Shown: positions 1 to 8,040, numbered from the stretch's first letter. The stretch: DNA of 26,943 bases from M55B174 sp964618065 (GCA_964618065.1 CAZTZK010000045.1:1-26943), one strand, 5' to 3'. Translations and numbers: made by a program. The notes: generated by a model not told the origin, from the letters alone.

Positions 1-294
1 AATCCTTGGCAAACAGGGATAGAGAATGCGAAAAATTCAGGATTACCGGGAGGAGCAATCTCTGAAATTATTTTTAGTTTAGCTGGCTGGCTTTTAATCA
101 TCCTAGGTTCTATAGCGGTCATTGGTTTTGTTATTGCCGGAATTCTCTATTTAACTTCGGCTGGAGATGAAGATAGAATGAAAAAGGCTAAACAAGGCAT
201 GATTTATGCAATTATTGGAGTAGTTGTTGGTTTGTTAGGTTATGTAATCGTCCAAGCTGTAGATACTTGGTTACGAGCTAACGATACATTTTAA
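1..294 (+). CDS. Pilin-like (VirB2/TrbC-type) two-helix membrane protein, 5' end missing
   Basis: Frame 1 is open from the first base to a TAA at 292, giving 97 visible residues; the start lies outside the window. Two hydrophobic segments (about residues 26-52 and 71-87) are separated by a short polar loop reading TSAGDEDRMKKAKQG. Two helices joined by a charged loop beginning SAGDE is the layout of the VirB2/TrbC-like small pilin family widespread in CPR genomes, where these genes often sit in series. The next gene carries the same SAGDEE..KKAG loop, so the two look like paralogues. Family assignment rests on hydrophobic pattern and loop motif. A role in a type IV secretion or pilus-like machine is inferred; no ATPase or VirB4/B6 gene is visible here. 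Confidence 0.6.
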   Translation, partial: NPWQTGIENAKNSGLPGGAISEIIFSLAGWLLIILGSIAVIGFVIAGILYLTSAGDEDRMKKAKQGMIYAIIGVVVGLLGYVIVQAVDTWLRANDTF

Positions 295-389
295 TTTATT
301 TTAGTTAGAATTGTTTAAATTTTTTATATTTCATTTTCTGAGGAATAGTACTATAATCTTATTGTCTATATTATAATTAATTATTTCCC

Positions 390-638
390 TTGGAAGATCC
401 TATTATTGTTTCCTCAAATTTAGAAGCTTTTTTTGCTTTTTTAAAGTGGCTTAGTGGAGGTTTAGGATTTTTTGGATTATGCTGGTTACTTCTTGGGTTC
501 TCGCGGTATTATATTTCTGCCGGTGATGAAGAAAAGAAAAAGGCGGGAATCCATATCTTGGTGAATTCTTTTATTCTAATTATTGTTTCTATAATGATTG
601 GAGCCACTGTTTTTTGGTTGGAAAATTTTAATTTTTAA
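390..638 (+). CDS. Second pilin-like two-helix membrane protein
   Basis: An 82-residue protein starting at a TTG codon, the only plausible start because an in-frame TAA lies at 378-380. Hydrophobic segments at about residues 16-38 and 56-76 flank the loop YYISAGDEEKKKAG, which matches the SAGDE..KKA loop of the gene just upstream, so this is probably a diverged tandem copy of the VirB2/TrbC-like family. A TATAAT at 372-377 sits only 12 bases before the TTG, implying a very short leader if it is used. The next gene, galU, begins 8 bases after the stop, so the two are probably co-transcribed. The protein would be in the cytoplasmic membrane; its role is inferred from the family only. Confidence 0.6.
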   Translation: MEDPIIVSSNLEAFFAFLKWLSGGLGFFGLCWLLLGFSRYYISAGDEEKKKAGIHILVNSFILIIVSIMIGATVFWLENFNF

Positions 639-646
639 TTTTTTTT

Positions 647-1519
647 ATGGTTAAAAAAGCAATTCTTTTGGTTGCCGGATATGGAACTCGTTTTTTACCG
701 GCTACTAAAAATATGCCCAAAGAGATGTTGCCCATAGTAGATAAGCCAATCGTCCAATATTTAGTAGAAGAAGTAGTAGCCGCCGGGATTGAAGAAATAA
801 TTTTTGTTACCGGTCGAGGAAAAAGATCTATTGAGGATCATTTTGATAAATCCTTTGAGCTAGAACATAATTTAGTAGAAAAAAATAAGAAAGATCTTCT
901 GAAAAATGTTAGAAAAATTTCTAATTTGGCAAAATTTACCTATGTCAGACAATCAGAACCAAAAGGAGATGGAAATGCTTTATTATGTGCTCGCCATTTA
1001 GTAGGTAATGAACCGGTAGCCGTACTTTTCGGAGACGATATTATTGATTCAAAAATTCCGGCGATAAAGCAATTAATAGATGTTTATGAAAAATACAAAG
1101 ATCCGGTTATCTGTTTACAAAAAGTACCTCGTAGCCAAGTTTCTCAATACGGAGTAATAGAAGGTACTAAAGTAGGAGAAAGAGTCTATGAAATAAGGGG
1201 TTTTGTTGAAAAACCAAGCAATGAAAAAGCTCCATCTAATTTAGCAGTAGTGGGAAAATACATTATTACTCCGGAAGTTTTTACAGCAATTGAACAAGGA
1301 GGAATTTCTAATGATGGTGAACAAAGATTAGCTGATGGTTTTATTCAGCTTTTAAAAACTAAGCCGATTTATGGTTGCGAATTTGAGGGGAAAAGGTTTG
1401 ATTGCGGTTCTAAAATTGGTTTCCTAAAAGCCACAGTTGACTTTGGCCTGAAACATAAAGAAACTAAAGAAGATTTTAGAAAATATTTGAAAAATTTGAA
1501 ATTAAGGGATGACATCTAA
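647..1519 (+). CDS. galU: UTP--glucose-1-phosphate uridylyltransferase, copy 1
   Basis: Converts glucose-1-phosphate and UTP to UDP-glucose, the activated sugar for surface polysaccharides. The 290-residue length fits bacterial GalU. The nucleotide-binding start reads VAGYGTRFLPATK (9-21), followed by PKEMLPIVDKPIVQY (24-38), the GDD metal site at 129-131 and the VEKP lysine region near 189. A second GalU lies at 14046. They share most core motifs, but this copy has GDGNALLCA at 107-115 where copy 2 has GNGHALLCA, so the conserved His is Asn here, which could alter nucleotide or sugar preference. The start ATG follows a T-rich stretch without a ribosome-binding site. Its last 11 bases overlap the next gene, indicating one operon. 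Confidence 0.9.
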   Translation: MVKKAILLVAGYGTRFLPATKNMPKEMLPIVDKPIVQYLVEEVVAAGIEEIIFVTGRGKRSIEDHFDKSFELEHNLVEKNKKDLLKNVRKISNLAKFTYVRQSEPKGDGNALLCARHLVGNEPVAVLFGDDIIDSKIPAIKQLIDVYEKYKDPVICLQKVPRSQVSQYGVIEGTKVGERVYEIRGFVEKPSNEKAPSNLAVVGKYIITPEVFTAIEQGGISNDGEQRLADGFIQLLKTKPIYGCEFEGKRFDCGSKIGFLKATVDFGLKHKETKEDFRKYLKNLKLRDDI

Positions 1520-2306
1520 AAATAATAGAGGAATTGGATCACCAAAGGCTAAAAGTTTATTTTTTTCTCAATTAATTAAAAAAATTCAACTTATTTTTCA
1601 AGATGAAGATATCTTGGTAATTAACAAGCCGGCTGGCTTGCAAGTTCATCCTGATTTTAGGAATCTTAAAGGCACTCTGGTTGATTATCTGTTAGCTGAG
1701 TATCCAGAAGTTAAAAGTGTTGGGGAATCTCCAGAGCGTCCGGGGATTGTTCATCGTCTTGATAGAGATACTTCAGGTTTAATGATCATTACTAGAAGCA
1801 ACAAAGCTTTTCAATATTACAAAAATCAGTTTCAAACAAGAAAAATTCAAAAATCTTATTGGGCCCTAACACACGGTAATTTTAAAGAAAATTCCGGGGA
1901 GGTTAATTTATCTATTGGGAGATCACCCAAAAATACAGTTTTGAGATCAACTGCTCCTTACGCTAAAGACAGAAAAGATGCTCAAACATTTTATAAAGTT
2001 TTAAAAAGATTTAAAGTTGTTCTTTCTTCAGCTCATTTTTTCTTCTATACTTTATGTGAGGTTTATCCTAAAACGGGAAGGACCCACCAAGTAAGAGTTC
2101 ATCTAAAATCTATAGGGCATCCTATTACGGGAGATTCTTTATATAAGTTTAAGAGACTGCGTCTTCCTCAGGGATTAAAAAGAATGTTTTTAGTAGCAAA
2201 AAAAATAGAATTTCGGGATAGATTTGGTAAAAAAAGAAAGTTTGAAATTCCTTTAGATAAAGATTTAGCGGAAGTTTTAAGTATTTTGGAGAAAAACAGA
2301 TTATAA
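1509..2306 (+). CDS. RluA-family pseudouridine synthase
   Basis: Isomerises selected uridines in rRNA or tRNA to pseudouridine. The 265-residue protein has the family signature HRLDRDTSGL at 82-91, with Asp85 as the expected catalytic residue. It also has the upstream block ILVINKPAGLQVHP (35-48) and the late block KTGRTHQVRVHL near 189-200. The first about 28 residues are basic and too short for an S4 RNA-binding domain, so this resembles the S4-less forms of the family (RluA/RluC-like group) and the exact target uridine cannot be assigned. The start overlaps the end of galU by 11 bases, which suggests translational coupling. Confidence 0.88.
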   Translation: MTSKNNRGIGSPKAKSLFFSQLIKKIQLIFQDEDILVINKPAGLQVHPDFRNLKGTLVDYLLAEYPEVKSVGESPERPGIVHRLDRDTSGLMIITRSNKAFQYYKNQFQTRKIQKSYWALTHGNFKENSGEVNLSIGRSPKNTVLRSTAPYAKDRKDAQTFYKVLKRFKVVLSSAHFFFYTLCEVYPKTGRTHQVRVHLKSIGHPITGDSLYKFKRLRLPQGLKRMFLVAKKIEFRDRFGKKRKFEIPLDKDLAEVLSILEKNRL

Positions 2307-2326
2307 ATAATTTTTATATTTCTAAA

Positions 2327-4174
2327 ATGTTTTATCAGAGAATATTAAAGTTCAGTAGTTTCTTGCTATTTTTTGTTTTTTCTTCTTTGTTTTTTTGGAT
2401 AGAGGGAAATTTTTCTTGTTCGGCTAATAGTTCTTTTACTCCTACTGCGAATGTTGGAGTGATTAATGATTTTTCTGTTTCAGCGGTCATTAATCAGGAT
2501 AGCTCGGTAGATATTACCGAAAAGATAGTTTATGATTTTGGTAAGTATAATCGTCATGGAATATTTAGGAAAATTCCGGTTGAGTATAAGATTGAAAGGA
2601 TAGAGGAAGGTGCTGCTGAAAATATAAAGGAGACTAGAATTTTAGGCTCTCAATATAATCTTCGGCTGGAAAACATTTCTGTTACCAATGAAGAAAATAT
2701 TCCTTATAATTTTACCAAAAGTAAAGAGGGTCGCTATTTAAAAATAAAAGTAGGAGATGCTGATATTCAGGTGAGCGGTGTAAAAACTTATATTATAAAA
2801 TATAAAGTTTTTCGGGCGGTTGGTTTTTTCTCTAACCATGATGAATTGTATTGGAATGTTACCGGTGATGAATGGGAGGAACCTATTTTAAATGCTAGTT
2901 TCCAGATAACTTTACCAAAAGAAGTAGCAGAAGAGAATTTGAAACAAGCTTGCTATACCGGAATTGTGGGTTCAGATCAAAGTTTTTGTTTGGGAGAAAT
3001 TATTTCAGGAAATAAAATCATTTTTAATTTAGAAGAGGGTCATTTTTTAAATTCTCAAGAAGGTTTTACAGCTATTCTAAGCTGGCCGAAAGAGATAACT
3101 TTTCCCGCTTCTACAAAACAGAGAATTCTTTGGGCCTTGGAAGATAATTTAGGAGCAATTTATGCAGTTATTTCTCCTCTGTTGGCTTTTGGAATTCTTT
3201 TTTATCTTTGGTTCAGAAGGGGGAGGGATCCCAAGGGGAAGGGAGTTATCATTCCTCGTTATAACCCTCCAGATGGAATGACTGCTCAAGAATTAGGGAC
3301 TGTTATTGATGAAAAAGTTGATAATGTTGACTTGTCTTCCCTCATTATCTCTTTAGCTGTGAAGGGATATCTAAAAATTAAAGAGATAAAAGGTAAAAAG
3401 GTAATTGGTATTTCTTTAGGTAAAGATTACCAATTGGAAAAGATAAAAAATGATTATCAGGGTTTAAAAGATTTTGAAATAACCTTTTTAGATAAAATTT
3501 TTGAAGACACTTCTGAAAAAAAACTTTCTCAACTTAAAAATAAATTTTATAAGCACATTCCTTTGTTAAAGAAAGAAATTTATGCCCGCACTGTTTCAGA
3601 AAGGTATTTCAGTAAAAATCCTCAAAAGGTCAGGGCATTTTTTCTAGGATTGGGAGTAGCATTTATTCCGGCTTCTATTTTTCTAGCATCTTTTCTGTTT
3701 CAATCCGTTTTAGCAATTATTTCTAATATTATAATTGGCATAATGATTATGCTCTTTGGTTTAATAATGCCTCGCAAGACAGCTAAAGGAGCAAAAGCTA
3801 AAGAAAATATTTTAGGATTTAAAGAATATTTAAGTGTGGCTGAAGCTGATAGATTAAAATTTCATAATGCCCCAGAGAAAAAACCGAAAGTATTTGAGAA
3901 ACTACTTCCTTACGCTATAGTCCTGAAAGTAGAAAAAGAATGGGCCAAACAATTTGAAGATATTTATAAAAATCCTCCTAGTTGGTACGAAGGAGGAGAT
4001 TTAACTACTTTCAACTCTCTCTATTTAGTAAGTAGCTTGTCTAGTTTTCAGAACGAAGCTAACGCTGCTTTTATTTCTAGACCTGGTGGAGCCAGTTCTG
4101 GTAGTTCCGGCTTCTCCGGTGGCGGTGGCTTCTCCGGTGGTGGTTTTGGCGGCGGCGGAGGCGGAAGTTGGTAA
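2327..4174 (+). CDS. DUF2207-family membrane protein with glycine-rich tail
   Basis: A 615-residue envelope protein of unknown function. It opens with a signal-type segment (residues 8-26 hydrophobic, possible cleavage near 33). An extracytoplasmic beta-rich region follows, including DITEKIVYDFGKYNRHGIFR, which matches the start of DUF2207. A transmembrane helix lies at about 273-297, followed by the motif RRGRDPKGKG and then the PRYNPPDGMTAQELGTVID block typical of the family's cytoplasmic part. Two more helices lie at about 434-478. The C-terminus (about 588-615) is almost entirely Gly and Ser and ends GGGSW, a tail common in this family. It starts 20 bases after the pseudouridine synthase and is likely the last gene of this operon; the accessory island begins beyond it. 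Confidence 0.82.
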   Translation: MFYQRILKFSSFLLFFVFSSLFFWIEGNFSCSANSSFTPTANVGVINDFSVSAVINQDSSVDITEKIVYDFGKYNRHGIFRKIPVEYKIERIEEGAAENIKETRILGSQYNLRLENISVTNEENIPYNFTKSKEGRYLKIKVGDADIQVSGVKTYIIKYKVFRAVGFFSNHDELYWNVTGDEWEEPILNASFQITLPKEVAEENLKQACYTGIVGSDQSFCLGEIISGNKIIFNLEEGHFLNSQEGFTAILSWPKEITFPASTKQRILWALEDNLGAIYAVISPLLAFGILFYLWFRRGRDPKGKGVIIPRYNPPDGMTAQELGTVIDEKVDNVDLSSLIISLAVKGYLKIKEIKGKKVIGISLGKDYQLEKIKNDYQGLKDFEITFLDKIFEDTSEKKLSQLKNKFYKHIPLLKKEIYARTVSERYFSKNPQKVRAFFLGLGVAFIPASIFLASFLFQSVLAIISNIIIGIMIMLFGLIMPRKTAKGAKAKENILGFKEYLSVAEADRLKFHNAPEKKPKVFEKLLPYAIVLKVEKEWAKQFEDIYKNPPSWYEGGDLTTFNSLYLVSSLSSFQNEANAAFISRPGGASSGSSGFSGGGGFSGGGFGGGGGGSW

Positions 4175-4263
4175 TGATTGGAATCAGTTGCGGGAAGGGG
4201 ATTTTCAAATTTATTTTTCTTTGATTTTAGAGATAGGAAAGTGCTGTTAAACTGGAGATGTGT

Positions 4264-4290
4264 TTGTTAAAATAAGAAATCAATTATAAT
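4264..4290 (+). promoter_or_regulatory. Putative promoter of the MazG-DUF2075-RadC cassette
   Basis: A perfect TATAAT lies at 4285-4290, with TTGTTA at 4264-4269 as a possible -35 (15-base spacing, shorter than ideal). A start site 6-7 bases downstream would fall on or next to the ATG at 4297, so the message would be leaderless or nearly so. The rest of the 122-base gap after the DUF2207 gene shows no gene or hairpin. Confidence 0.5.
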
Positions 4291-4296
4291 AAATCC

Positions 4297-4644
4297 ATGA
4301 AATCACTAAATGAATTGATACAAAAAATTATAGAATTCCGTGATGCAAGGGATTGGAAGCAATTTCATAATCCGAAAGATGTCGCCTTGTCACTTTCTTT
4401 AGAAGCAAGTGAAGTAGTTGAACATTTTCAGTGGAAAAATAATAAAGAAATACATAAGTATGTAAAAGTTCACAAAGATGAAATCGGAGAAGAACTAGCA
4501 GATGTTTTTTATTGGGTACTTCTTATGAGCCATGATTTAGATATTGATATTATAGATGCATTGGATAAAAAAATTGATTTAAACGACAAGAAATATCCTA
4601 TTGAAAAATCGAAAGGAAAGCATATAAAATATAATAAACTCTAA
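4297..4644 (+). CDS. MazG-like nucleotide pyrophosphohydrolase
   Basis: Predicted to hydrolyse a (d)NTP to the monophosphate and pyrophosphate. The 115-residue, single-domain protein has the ExxE...ExxD metal-binding pattern of the all-alpha NTP pyrophosphohydrolases: E36-x-x-E39 within LEASEVVEHFQW, and E66-x-x-D69 within GEELADVFYWVLLM, plus the late NDKKYP motif (96-101) common in the small dCTPase-like branch. It appears to head a transcription unit; the DUF2075 gene starts 3 bases after its stop and radC follows 9 bases later. That pairing suggests a nucleotide-depleting or nucleotide-sensing role linked to the nuclease-helicase rather than general house-cleaning, but this is inference. 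Substrate cannot be read from sequence. Confidence 0.85.
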   Translation: MKSLNELIQKIIEFRDARDWKQFHNPKDVALSLSLEASEVVEHFQWKNNKEIHKYVKVHKDEIGEELADVFYWVLLMSHDLDIDIIDALDKKIDLNDKKYPIEKSKGKHIKYNKL

Positions 4645-4647
4645 ATT

Positions 4648-6552
4648 ATGCCAATAATTTATTCTAAAACGAAAAGTGAGTTTATTACTGATATTTCTTC
4701 AGGATTATTGATGAGTTCGTTTGTAAGAGAGACCGGACCAATATTTGGTAGTTCCCAAATTAGTGCAATTAGAAACTCAATGGCTTTCATGGAGCCGGTA
4801 ATAAGCGATCCAGAGATTCCTGATGATGCTGGTATTGCTATTGAGTATAAAATCCCATCGTCCTCAAGAAGAATAGATTTTATCATTACTGGAAAAGATG
4901 GGAGTAGAAATTCTATTGCAGTTTTGATTGAATTAAAACAATGGAGTAGAGCAGAACTAACAGAAATGGATGGCGTGGTACGAACTTTTACAGGCCATGC
5001 AATGAGAGAGGTTGAGCATCCTTCTTATCAAGTATGGAGTTATGCAACATTTATTAAAGATTTTAATGAAAATATTGAAGAAAAAAATATATCATTAGAA
5101 CCTTGTGCATATTTACATAATTATCAGAAGGATAATGTTATTGAAAATGATTTTTATAAGTTTTATACAGACAAAGCCCCGGTTTTTTATCAGACAGATC
5201 GGCAAAAATTGCAAAATTTTATAAAGAATTTTGTTAAATATGGTGATAGCAAAGAAACATTATATCTTATAGAAAATGGCAAGATAAAACCATCAAAAGC
5301 ATTGGCTGACTGCCTTGCTTCTATGCTAAAAAACAATAAAAGAGAGTTTACTCTGATTGACGATCAAAAACTAGTTTACGAAAAAGCATTAGAACTCGCC
5401 AGAAAATCAACTGAATTAAATAAGAATGTTTTTATTGTTGAAGGAGGCCCTGGAACTGGTAAATCAGTCGTTGCAATTAATCTGCTTTCTGAGCTTACTA
5501 GTAAAGGTAACAACGCTCGTTATGTTACAAAGAATTCAGCGCCAAGAAGGGTTTTTGAAATTAAATTATCAGGAGTTTTTACAACTAGTAGAATAAGAAA
5601 TTTGCTTTCTTCATCTGGCAATTTTTATAATGCAGAAAAAAATTCTTTTAGTACCCTTATAGTTGATGAATCACATAGGCTAAATTTACAAACTGGTATG
5701 TTTAAGAAAGGTGAAAATCAAATAAAAGAAATAATAAACGCATCATATTTTTCTATTTTTTTTATTGATGAAAATCAGCGCATTGAAACTAATGATATCG
5801 GAAGAAAAGAATACATAAAAGAGATTGCCTTAGAATTGGGGGCGAATATTTATGAAGCAAAGTTACCAAGTCAGTTTAGATGTAATGGATCTGACGGTTA
5901 TTTAGCGTGGGTTGATAATGTACTTCAAATAAAAGAAACAACCAATGAGAATCTAGAAGATATTAATTATGATTTTAAAATTTTTGATAATGTTAGTATG
6001 ATGCATAAAGAAATTATAAAGAGAAATAGTAAAAATAATAAATCTAGGATGGTTGCTGGATATTGTTGGAACTGGGTAAGTAAAAAAGAACCAGAGTTAA
6101 AAGATATTTTAATCGACGATTATTCTGCGACTTGGAATTTAGAAAAGCATGGGCAAGCTTGGATTATTCATCCAAATTCAGTTAGTGAAGTTGGCTGTAT
6201 TCATACATGTCAAGGGTTAGAGCTGGATTATGTAGGCGTAATTATCGGCCCAGATCTTATTGTTAGAGATGGAAAAGTAATTACGAATGGGAGAGAAAGA
6301 GCATCGACTGACAGATCTTTATGGGGCATAACACAACAAATTAGAAATGGTGAAAGAGATGCATTAGCCACAGCTGAAATGATAATAAAAAATACATACA
6401 GAACCTTAATGACACGCGGAATGAAGGGGTGTTATATATTTTGCACCGATTCAGAAACACAACAATATTTTAAGGATAGATTATCTAAGAAATCAAATAT
6501 AAATGTACAATATAATTCAAAATCTGAAGAATCGATTAGTTTTGATAAATAA
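4648..6552 (+). CDS. DUF2075 nuclease-helicase: PD-(D/E)XK-like N-terminus plus SF1-type ATPase
   Basis: A 634-residue protein with two visible parts. The N-terminal region has a PD-(D/E)XK-like order, E66 (IEYK), D77 (RRIDFII) and E95-x-K97 (LIELKQW), which suggests a nuclease. The second part is the DUF2075 P-loop helicase-like domain: Walker A GGPGTGKS at 266-273, Walker B LIVDESH at 337-343, FFIDENQR at 371-378, SQFRCNGSDGYLAWV at 408-422, HTCQGLELDYVGVIIGPDL at 519-537 and TYRTLMTRGMKGCYIFC at 583-599 with likely arginine finger R590. All motor motifs look intact. It sits between a MazG-like hydrolase (3-base gap) and radC (9-base gap). Related Schlafen-like and DUF2075 ATPases occur in defence loci, so an anti-phage role is plausible but unproven; DNA repair is the alternative. 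Confidence 0.85.
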   Translation: MPIIYSKTKSEFITDISSGLLMSSFVRETGPIFGSSQISAIRNSMAFMEPVISDPEIPDDAGIAIEYKIPSSSRRIDFIITGKDGSRNSIAVLIELKQWSRAELTEMDGVVRTFTGHAMREVEHPSYQVWSYATFIKDFNENIEEKNISLEPCAYLHNYQKDNVIENDFYKFYTDKAPVFYQTDRQKLQNFIKNFVKYGDSKETLYLIENGKIKPSKALADCLASMLKNNKREFTLIDDQKLVYEKALELARKSTELNKNVFIVEGGPGTGKSVVAINLLSELTSKGNNARYVTKNSAPRRVFEIKLSGVFTTSRIRNLLSSSGNFYNAEKNSFSTLIVDESHRLNLQTGMFKKGENQIKEIINASYFSIFFIDENQRIETNDIGRKEYIKEIALELGANIYEAKLPSQFRCNGSDGYLAWVDNVLQIKETTNENLEDINYDFKIFDNVSMMHKEIIKRNSKNNKSRMVAGYCWNWVSKKEPELKDILIDDYSATWNLEKHGQAWIIHPNSVSEVGCIHTCQGLELDYVGVIIGPDLIVRDGKVITNGRERASTDRSLWGITQQIRNGERDALATAEMIIKNTYRTLMTRGMKGCYIFCTDSETQQYFKDRLSKKSNINVQYNSKSEESISFDK

Positions 6553-6561
6553 ATCTATTTT

Positions 6562-7239
6562 ATGGAACAAAAACCGGATTATTTAAATCATAGGAAAAGA
6601 TTGCGAGAAAGATTTTTAAAATCGGGTTTCGATGGTTTTGCTGATTATGAAATTATAGAATTATTACTTACATTAAATACGCCCCGCAAAAATTGTAAAC
6701 CAATGGCTAAAGAAGCTATTAAACAATTTAATGGCATAGTTGGTGTCTTAGATGCATCAATTGACGAACTCATGCAGATTAATGGAATTGGGCCATCAAA
6801 TGCTATTGGAATAAAAATTTTTCAGAATATTTTACAAGTATACACAAAAGAGAAAATTACTTTGAAGAAGGAGTTAAATACACCACAAATGTTGTTTGAA
6901 TTCCTTAAAGAAAAAATAGGTAAGGAAAAAAAAGAGCATTTTGCAATTATGTTCTTTGATACAAGAAATAAGTTAATAGTAAATAATGTTTCAGTTGGCT
7001 CTCTAAATGCAAGTATTGTGCATCCTCGAGAGGTATTTAATAGTGCGGTATTAAAAAATGCATCTTATATTATTGTGGCACATAATCATCCCTCTGGCGA
7101 TCCTACACCATCAGAAGAAGATATTAGTACAACAAAGAGATTGGTCGAGGCAGGTAAGATTTTGGGTATATCTGTGCAAGATCATATGATTGTGTCTACA
7201 AATAGTTATTATAGTTTTGCTGAAAACAACCTTTTATAA
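6562..7239 (+). CDS. radC: RadC/JAB (JAMM) domain protein
   Basis: A 225-residue RadC. The N-terminal half is a helical UPF0758 region with a helix-hairpin-helix-like segment MQINGIGPSNAIGIK (71-85). The C-terminal half is a JAMM fold with a complete metal motif: E125, H174-N-H176-P, S184 and D187 within AHNHPSGDPTPSEEDI. Despite its old name, RadC has no settled repair function; members are common in mobile and defence regions, and JAMM folds elsewhere are metallopeptidases. It begins 9 bases after the DUF2075 gene on the same strand and is probably the last gene of that cassette, as about 250 non-coding bases follow. The intact metal site argues for activity. Its substrate is unknown. Confidence 0.88.
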   Translation: MEQKPDYLNHRKRLRERFLKSGFDGFADYEIIELLLTLNTPRKNCKPMAKEAIKQFNGIVGVLDASIDELMQINGIGPSNAIGIKIFQNILQVYTKEKITLKKELNTPQMLFEFLKEKIGKEKKEHFAIMFFDTRNKLIVNNVSVGSLNASIVHPREVFNSAVLKNASYIIVAHNHPSGDPTPSEEDISTTKRLVEAGKILGISVQDHMIVSTNSYYSFAENNLL

Positions 7240-7490
7240 CAAGAAGTCTTAGCTCCGGGGCATTCACCCCCAACCCCTCTACTCCCACGCCAAGACAAAA
7301 ATAAAACTTGTTTTTATAATAGAAAAGTGTTTGGTTATTATCAGGAAAGAAAAGTATACATCAGTCAATAACAAGTATCCGGCTACGACTTTTACCCCCC
7401 CCAAAGCAAACTTTTTGTTCTAAGTCTAATAGGCGAGATATGTAATGGTGCCTAGTAAGTTTTATAAATTTAAGAGATAGCAATATTTTC
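7240..7490. other. Non-coding spacer after radC with a C-rich block
   Basis: No credible gene. A C-rich stretch at about 7255-7290 (runs of 5, 4, 3 and later 8 C) stands out in this AT-rich DNA. Its second half (7345-7423) is the first copy of the direct repeat listed separately. The complementary strand carries several G runs but not four clean runs of three or more close together, so a quadruplex is only a weak possibility. Confidence 0.5.
7345..7423. repeat. Direct repeat, copy 1 (left of DUF3850 gene)
   Basis: Aligns without gaps, apart from a run of 8 versus 6 C, to 7887-7963. About 62 of 77 aligned bases are identical. The right end is best conserved: CGGCTACG, then a T-run, ACCCCCC, AAAGCAAACTTTTTGTTCTA. 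The two copies lie 542 bases apart and bracket the DUF3850 gene, as the ends of a small mobile or duplicated cassette would. Confidence 0.8.
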
Positions 7491-7751
7491 ATGAAACACG
7501 AAAAAAAAGTTTGGCCAGAATATTTTCAAAAAATCCTTAATGGTAAAAAAACATTTGAGCTTCGTCTTGCTGACTGGGAATGCAATGAAGGAGATATTTT
7601 ATTTTTGCAAGAGTGGAATCCAGAAACCAAAGAATATACTGGCAGGGAAATTGAAAAAGAAGTAACTTATGTTGACAAAACTAGAAATTTTACATTCTGG
7701 TCGAAAGAAGATATTGAGAAATATGGTTATCAAATCATTGCTTTCAAATAA
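7491..7751 (+). CDS. DUF3850 (ASCH-like) small protein
   Basis: An 86-residue protein matching the DUF3850 pattern: HEKKVWPEYFQKILNGKKTF near the start, then ELRLADWECNEGDILFLQEW and a TGRE turn at 49-52. DUF3850 belongs with the ASCH/PUA-like folds, which bind RNA or modified nucleotides; small members often occur in phage and mobile DNA. A role as a nucleic-acid-binding or regulatory partner is inferred. No ribosome-binding site precedes the ATG. It stands alone, 250 bases after radC, with diverged copies of a ~78-bp repeat on both sides, so it may have arrived separately from the MazG-DUF2075-RadC genes. Confidence 0.78.
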   Translation: MKHEKKVWPEYFQKILNGKKTFELRLADWECNEGDILFLQEWNPETKEYTGREIEKEVTYVDKTRNFTFWSKEDIEKYGYQIIAFK

Positions 7752-8040
7752 ACGGCATAATTGTAAACGCTAAAAAAGGAAAATTGCTCGGTTCGTAATT
7801 TTTGCAAATTATCTTCGTCGCCTCCCTACCAGTCGCCCAAAACGGAAAAAATTAATTTTTTTTAAAAAACAATTCCGCTTGCTGTTAGAAAAAAAGAATA
7901 CATTGACTAATAACGTATATTCGGCTACGGTTTTTACCCCCCAAAGCAAACTTTTTGTTCTAAAAAATTTGCATAAGTGGCTTCTATACTCCACAGAGAG
8001 CACAATTACATTGATAATTGCGAATATCAGAGGAACCGGC
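7752..8040. other. Non-coding spacer between the DUF3850 gene and the groES control region
   Basis: No convincing gene on either strand. It holds a GC-rich patch at about 7812-7838 (cttcgtcgcctccctaccag and following bases), a long A/T run near 7850-7870, and the second copy of the direct repeat (7887-7963). A 64-codon minus-strand open frame covers the area but has no family signature and overlaps the repeat. Confidence 0.5.
7887..7963. repeat. Direct repeat, copy 2 (right of DUF3850 gene)
   Basis: Partner of 7345-7423, same orientation, about 80% identical. Here the C-run is 6 long against 8. The last 21 bases match copy 1 exactly, while the left 35 bases differ at 13 positions, so the copies are old or only the right end is constrained. 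The length difference in the C-run puts the copies in different reading frames, arguing against a conserved coding role. Confidence 0.8.

Noticed and set aside
7809..8003. 64-codon minus-strand open frame ending FGRLVGRRRR
   Set aside because: It covers a non-coding repeat copy, and the other copy is out of frame because of the 8-versus-6 C-run. No family signature.
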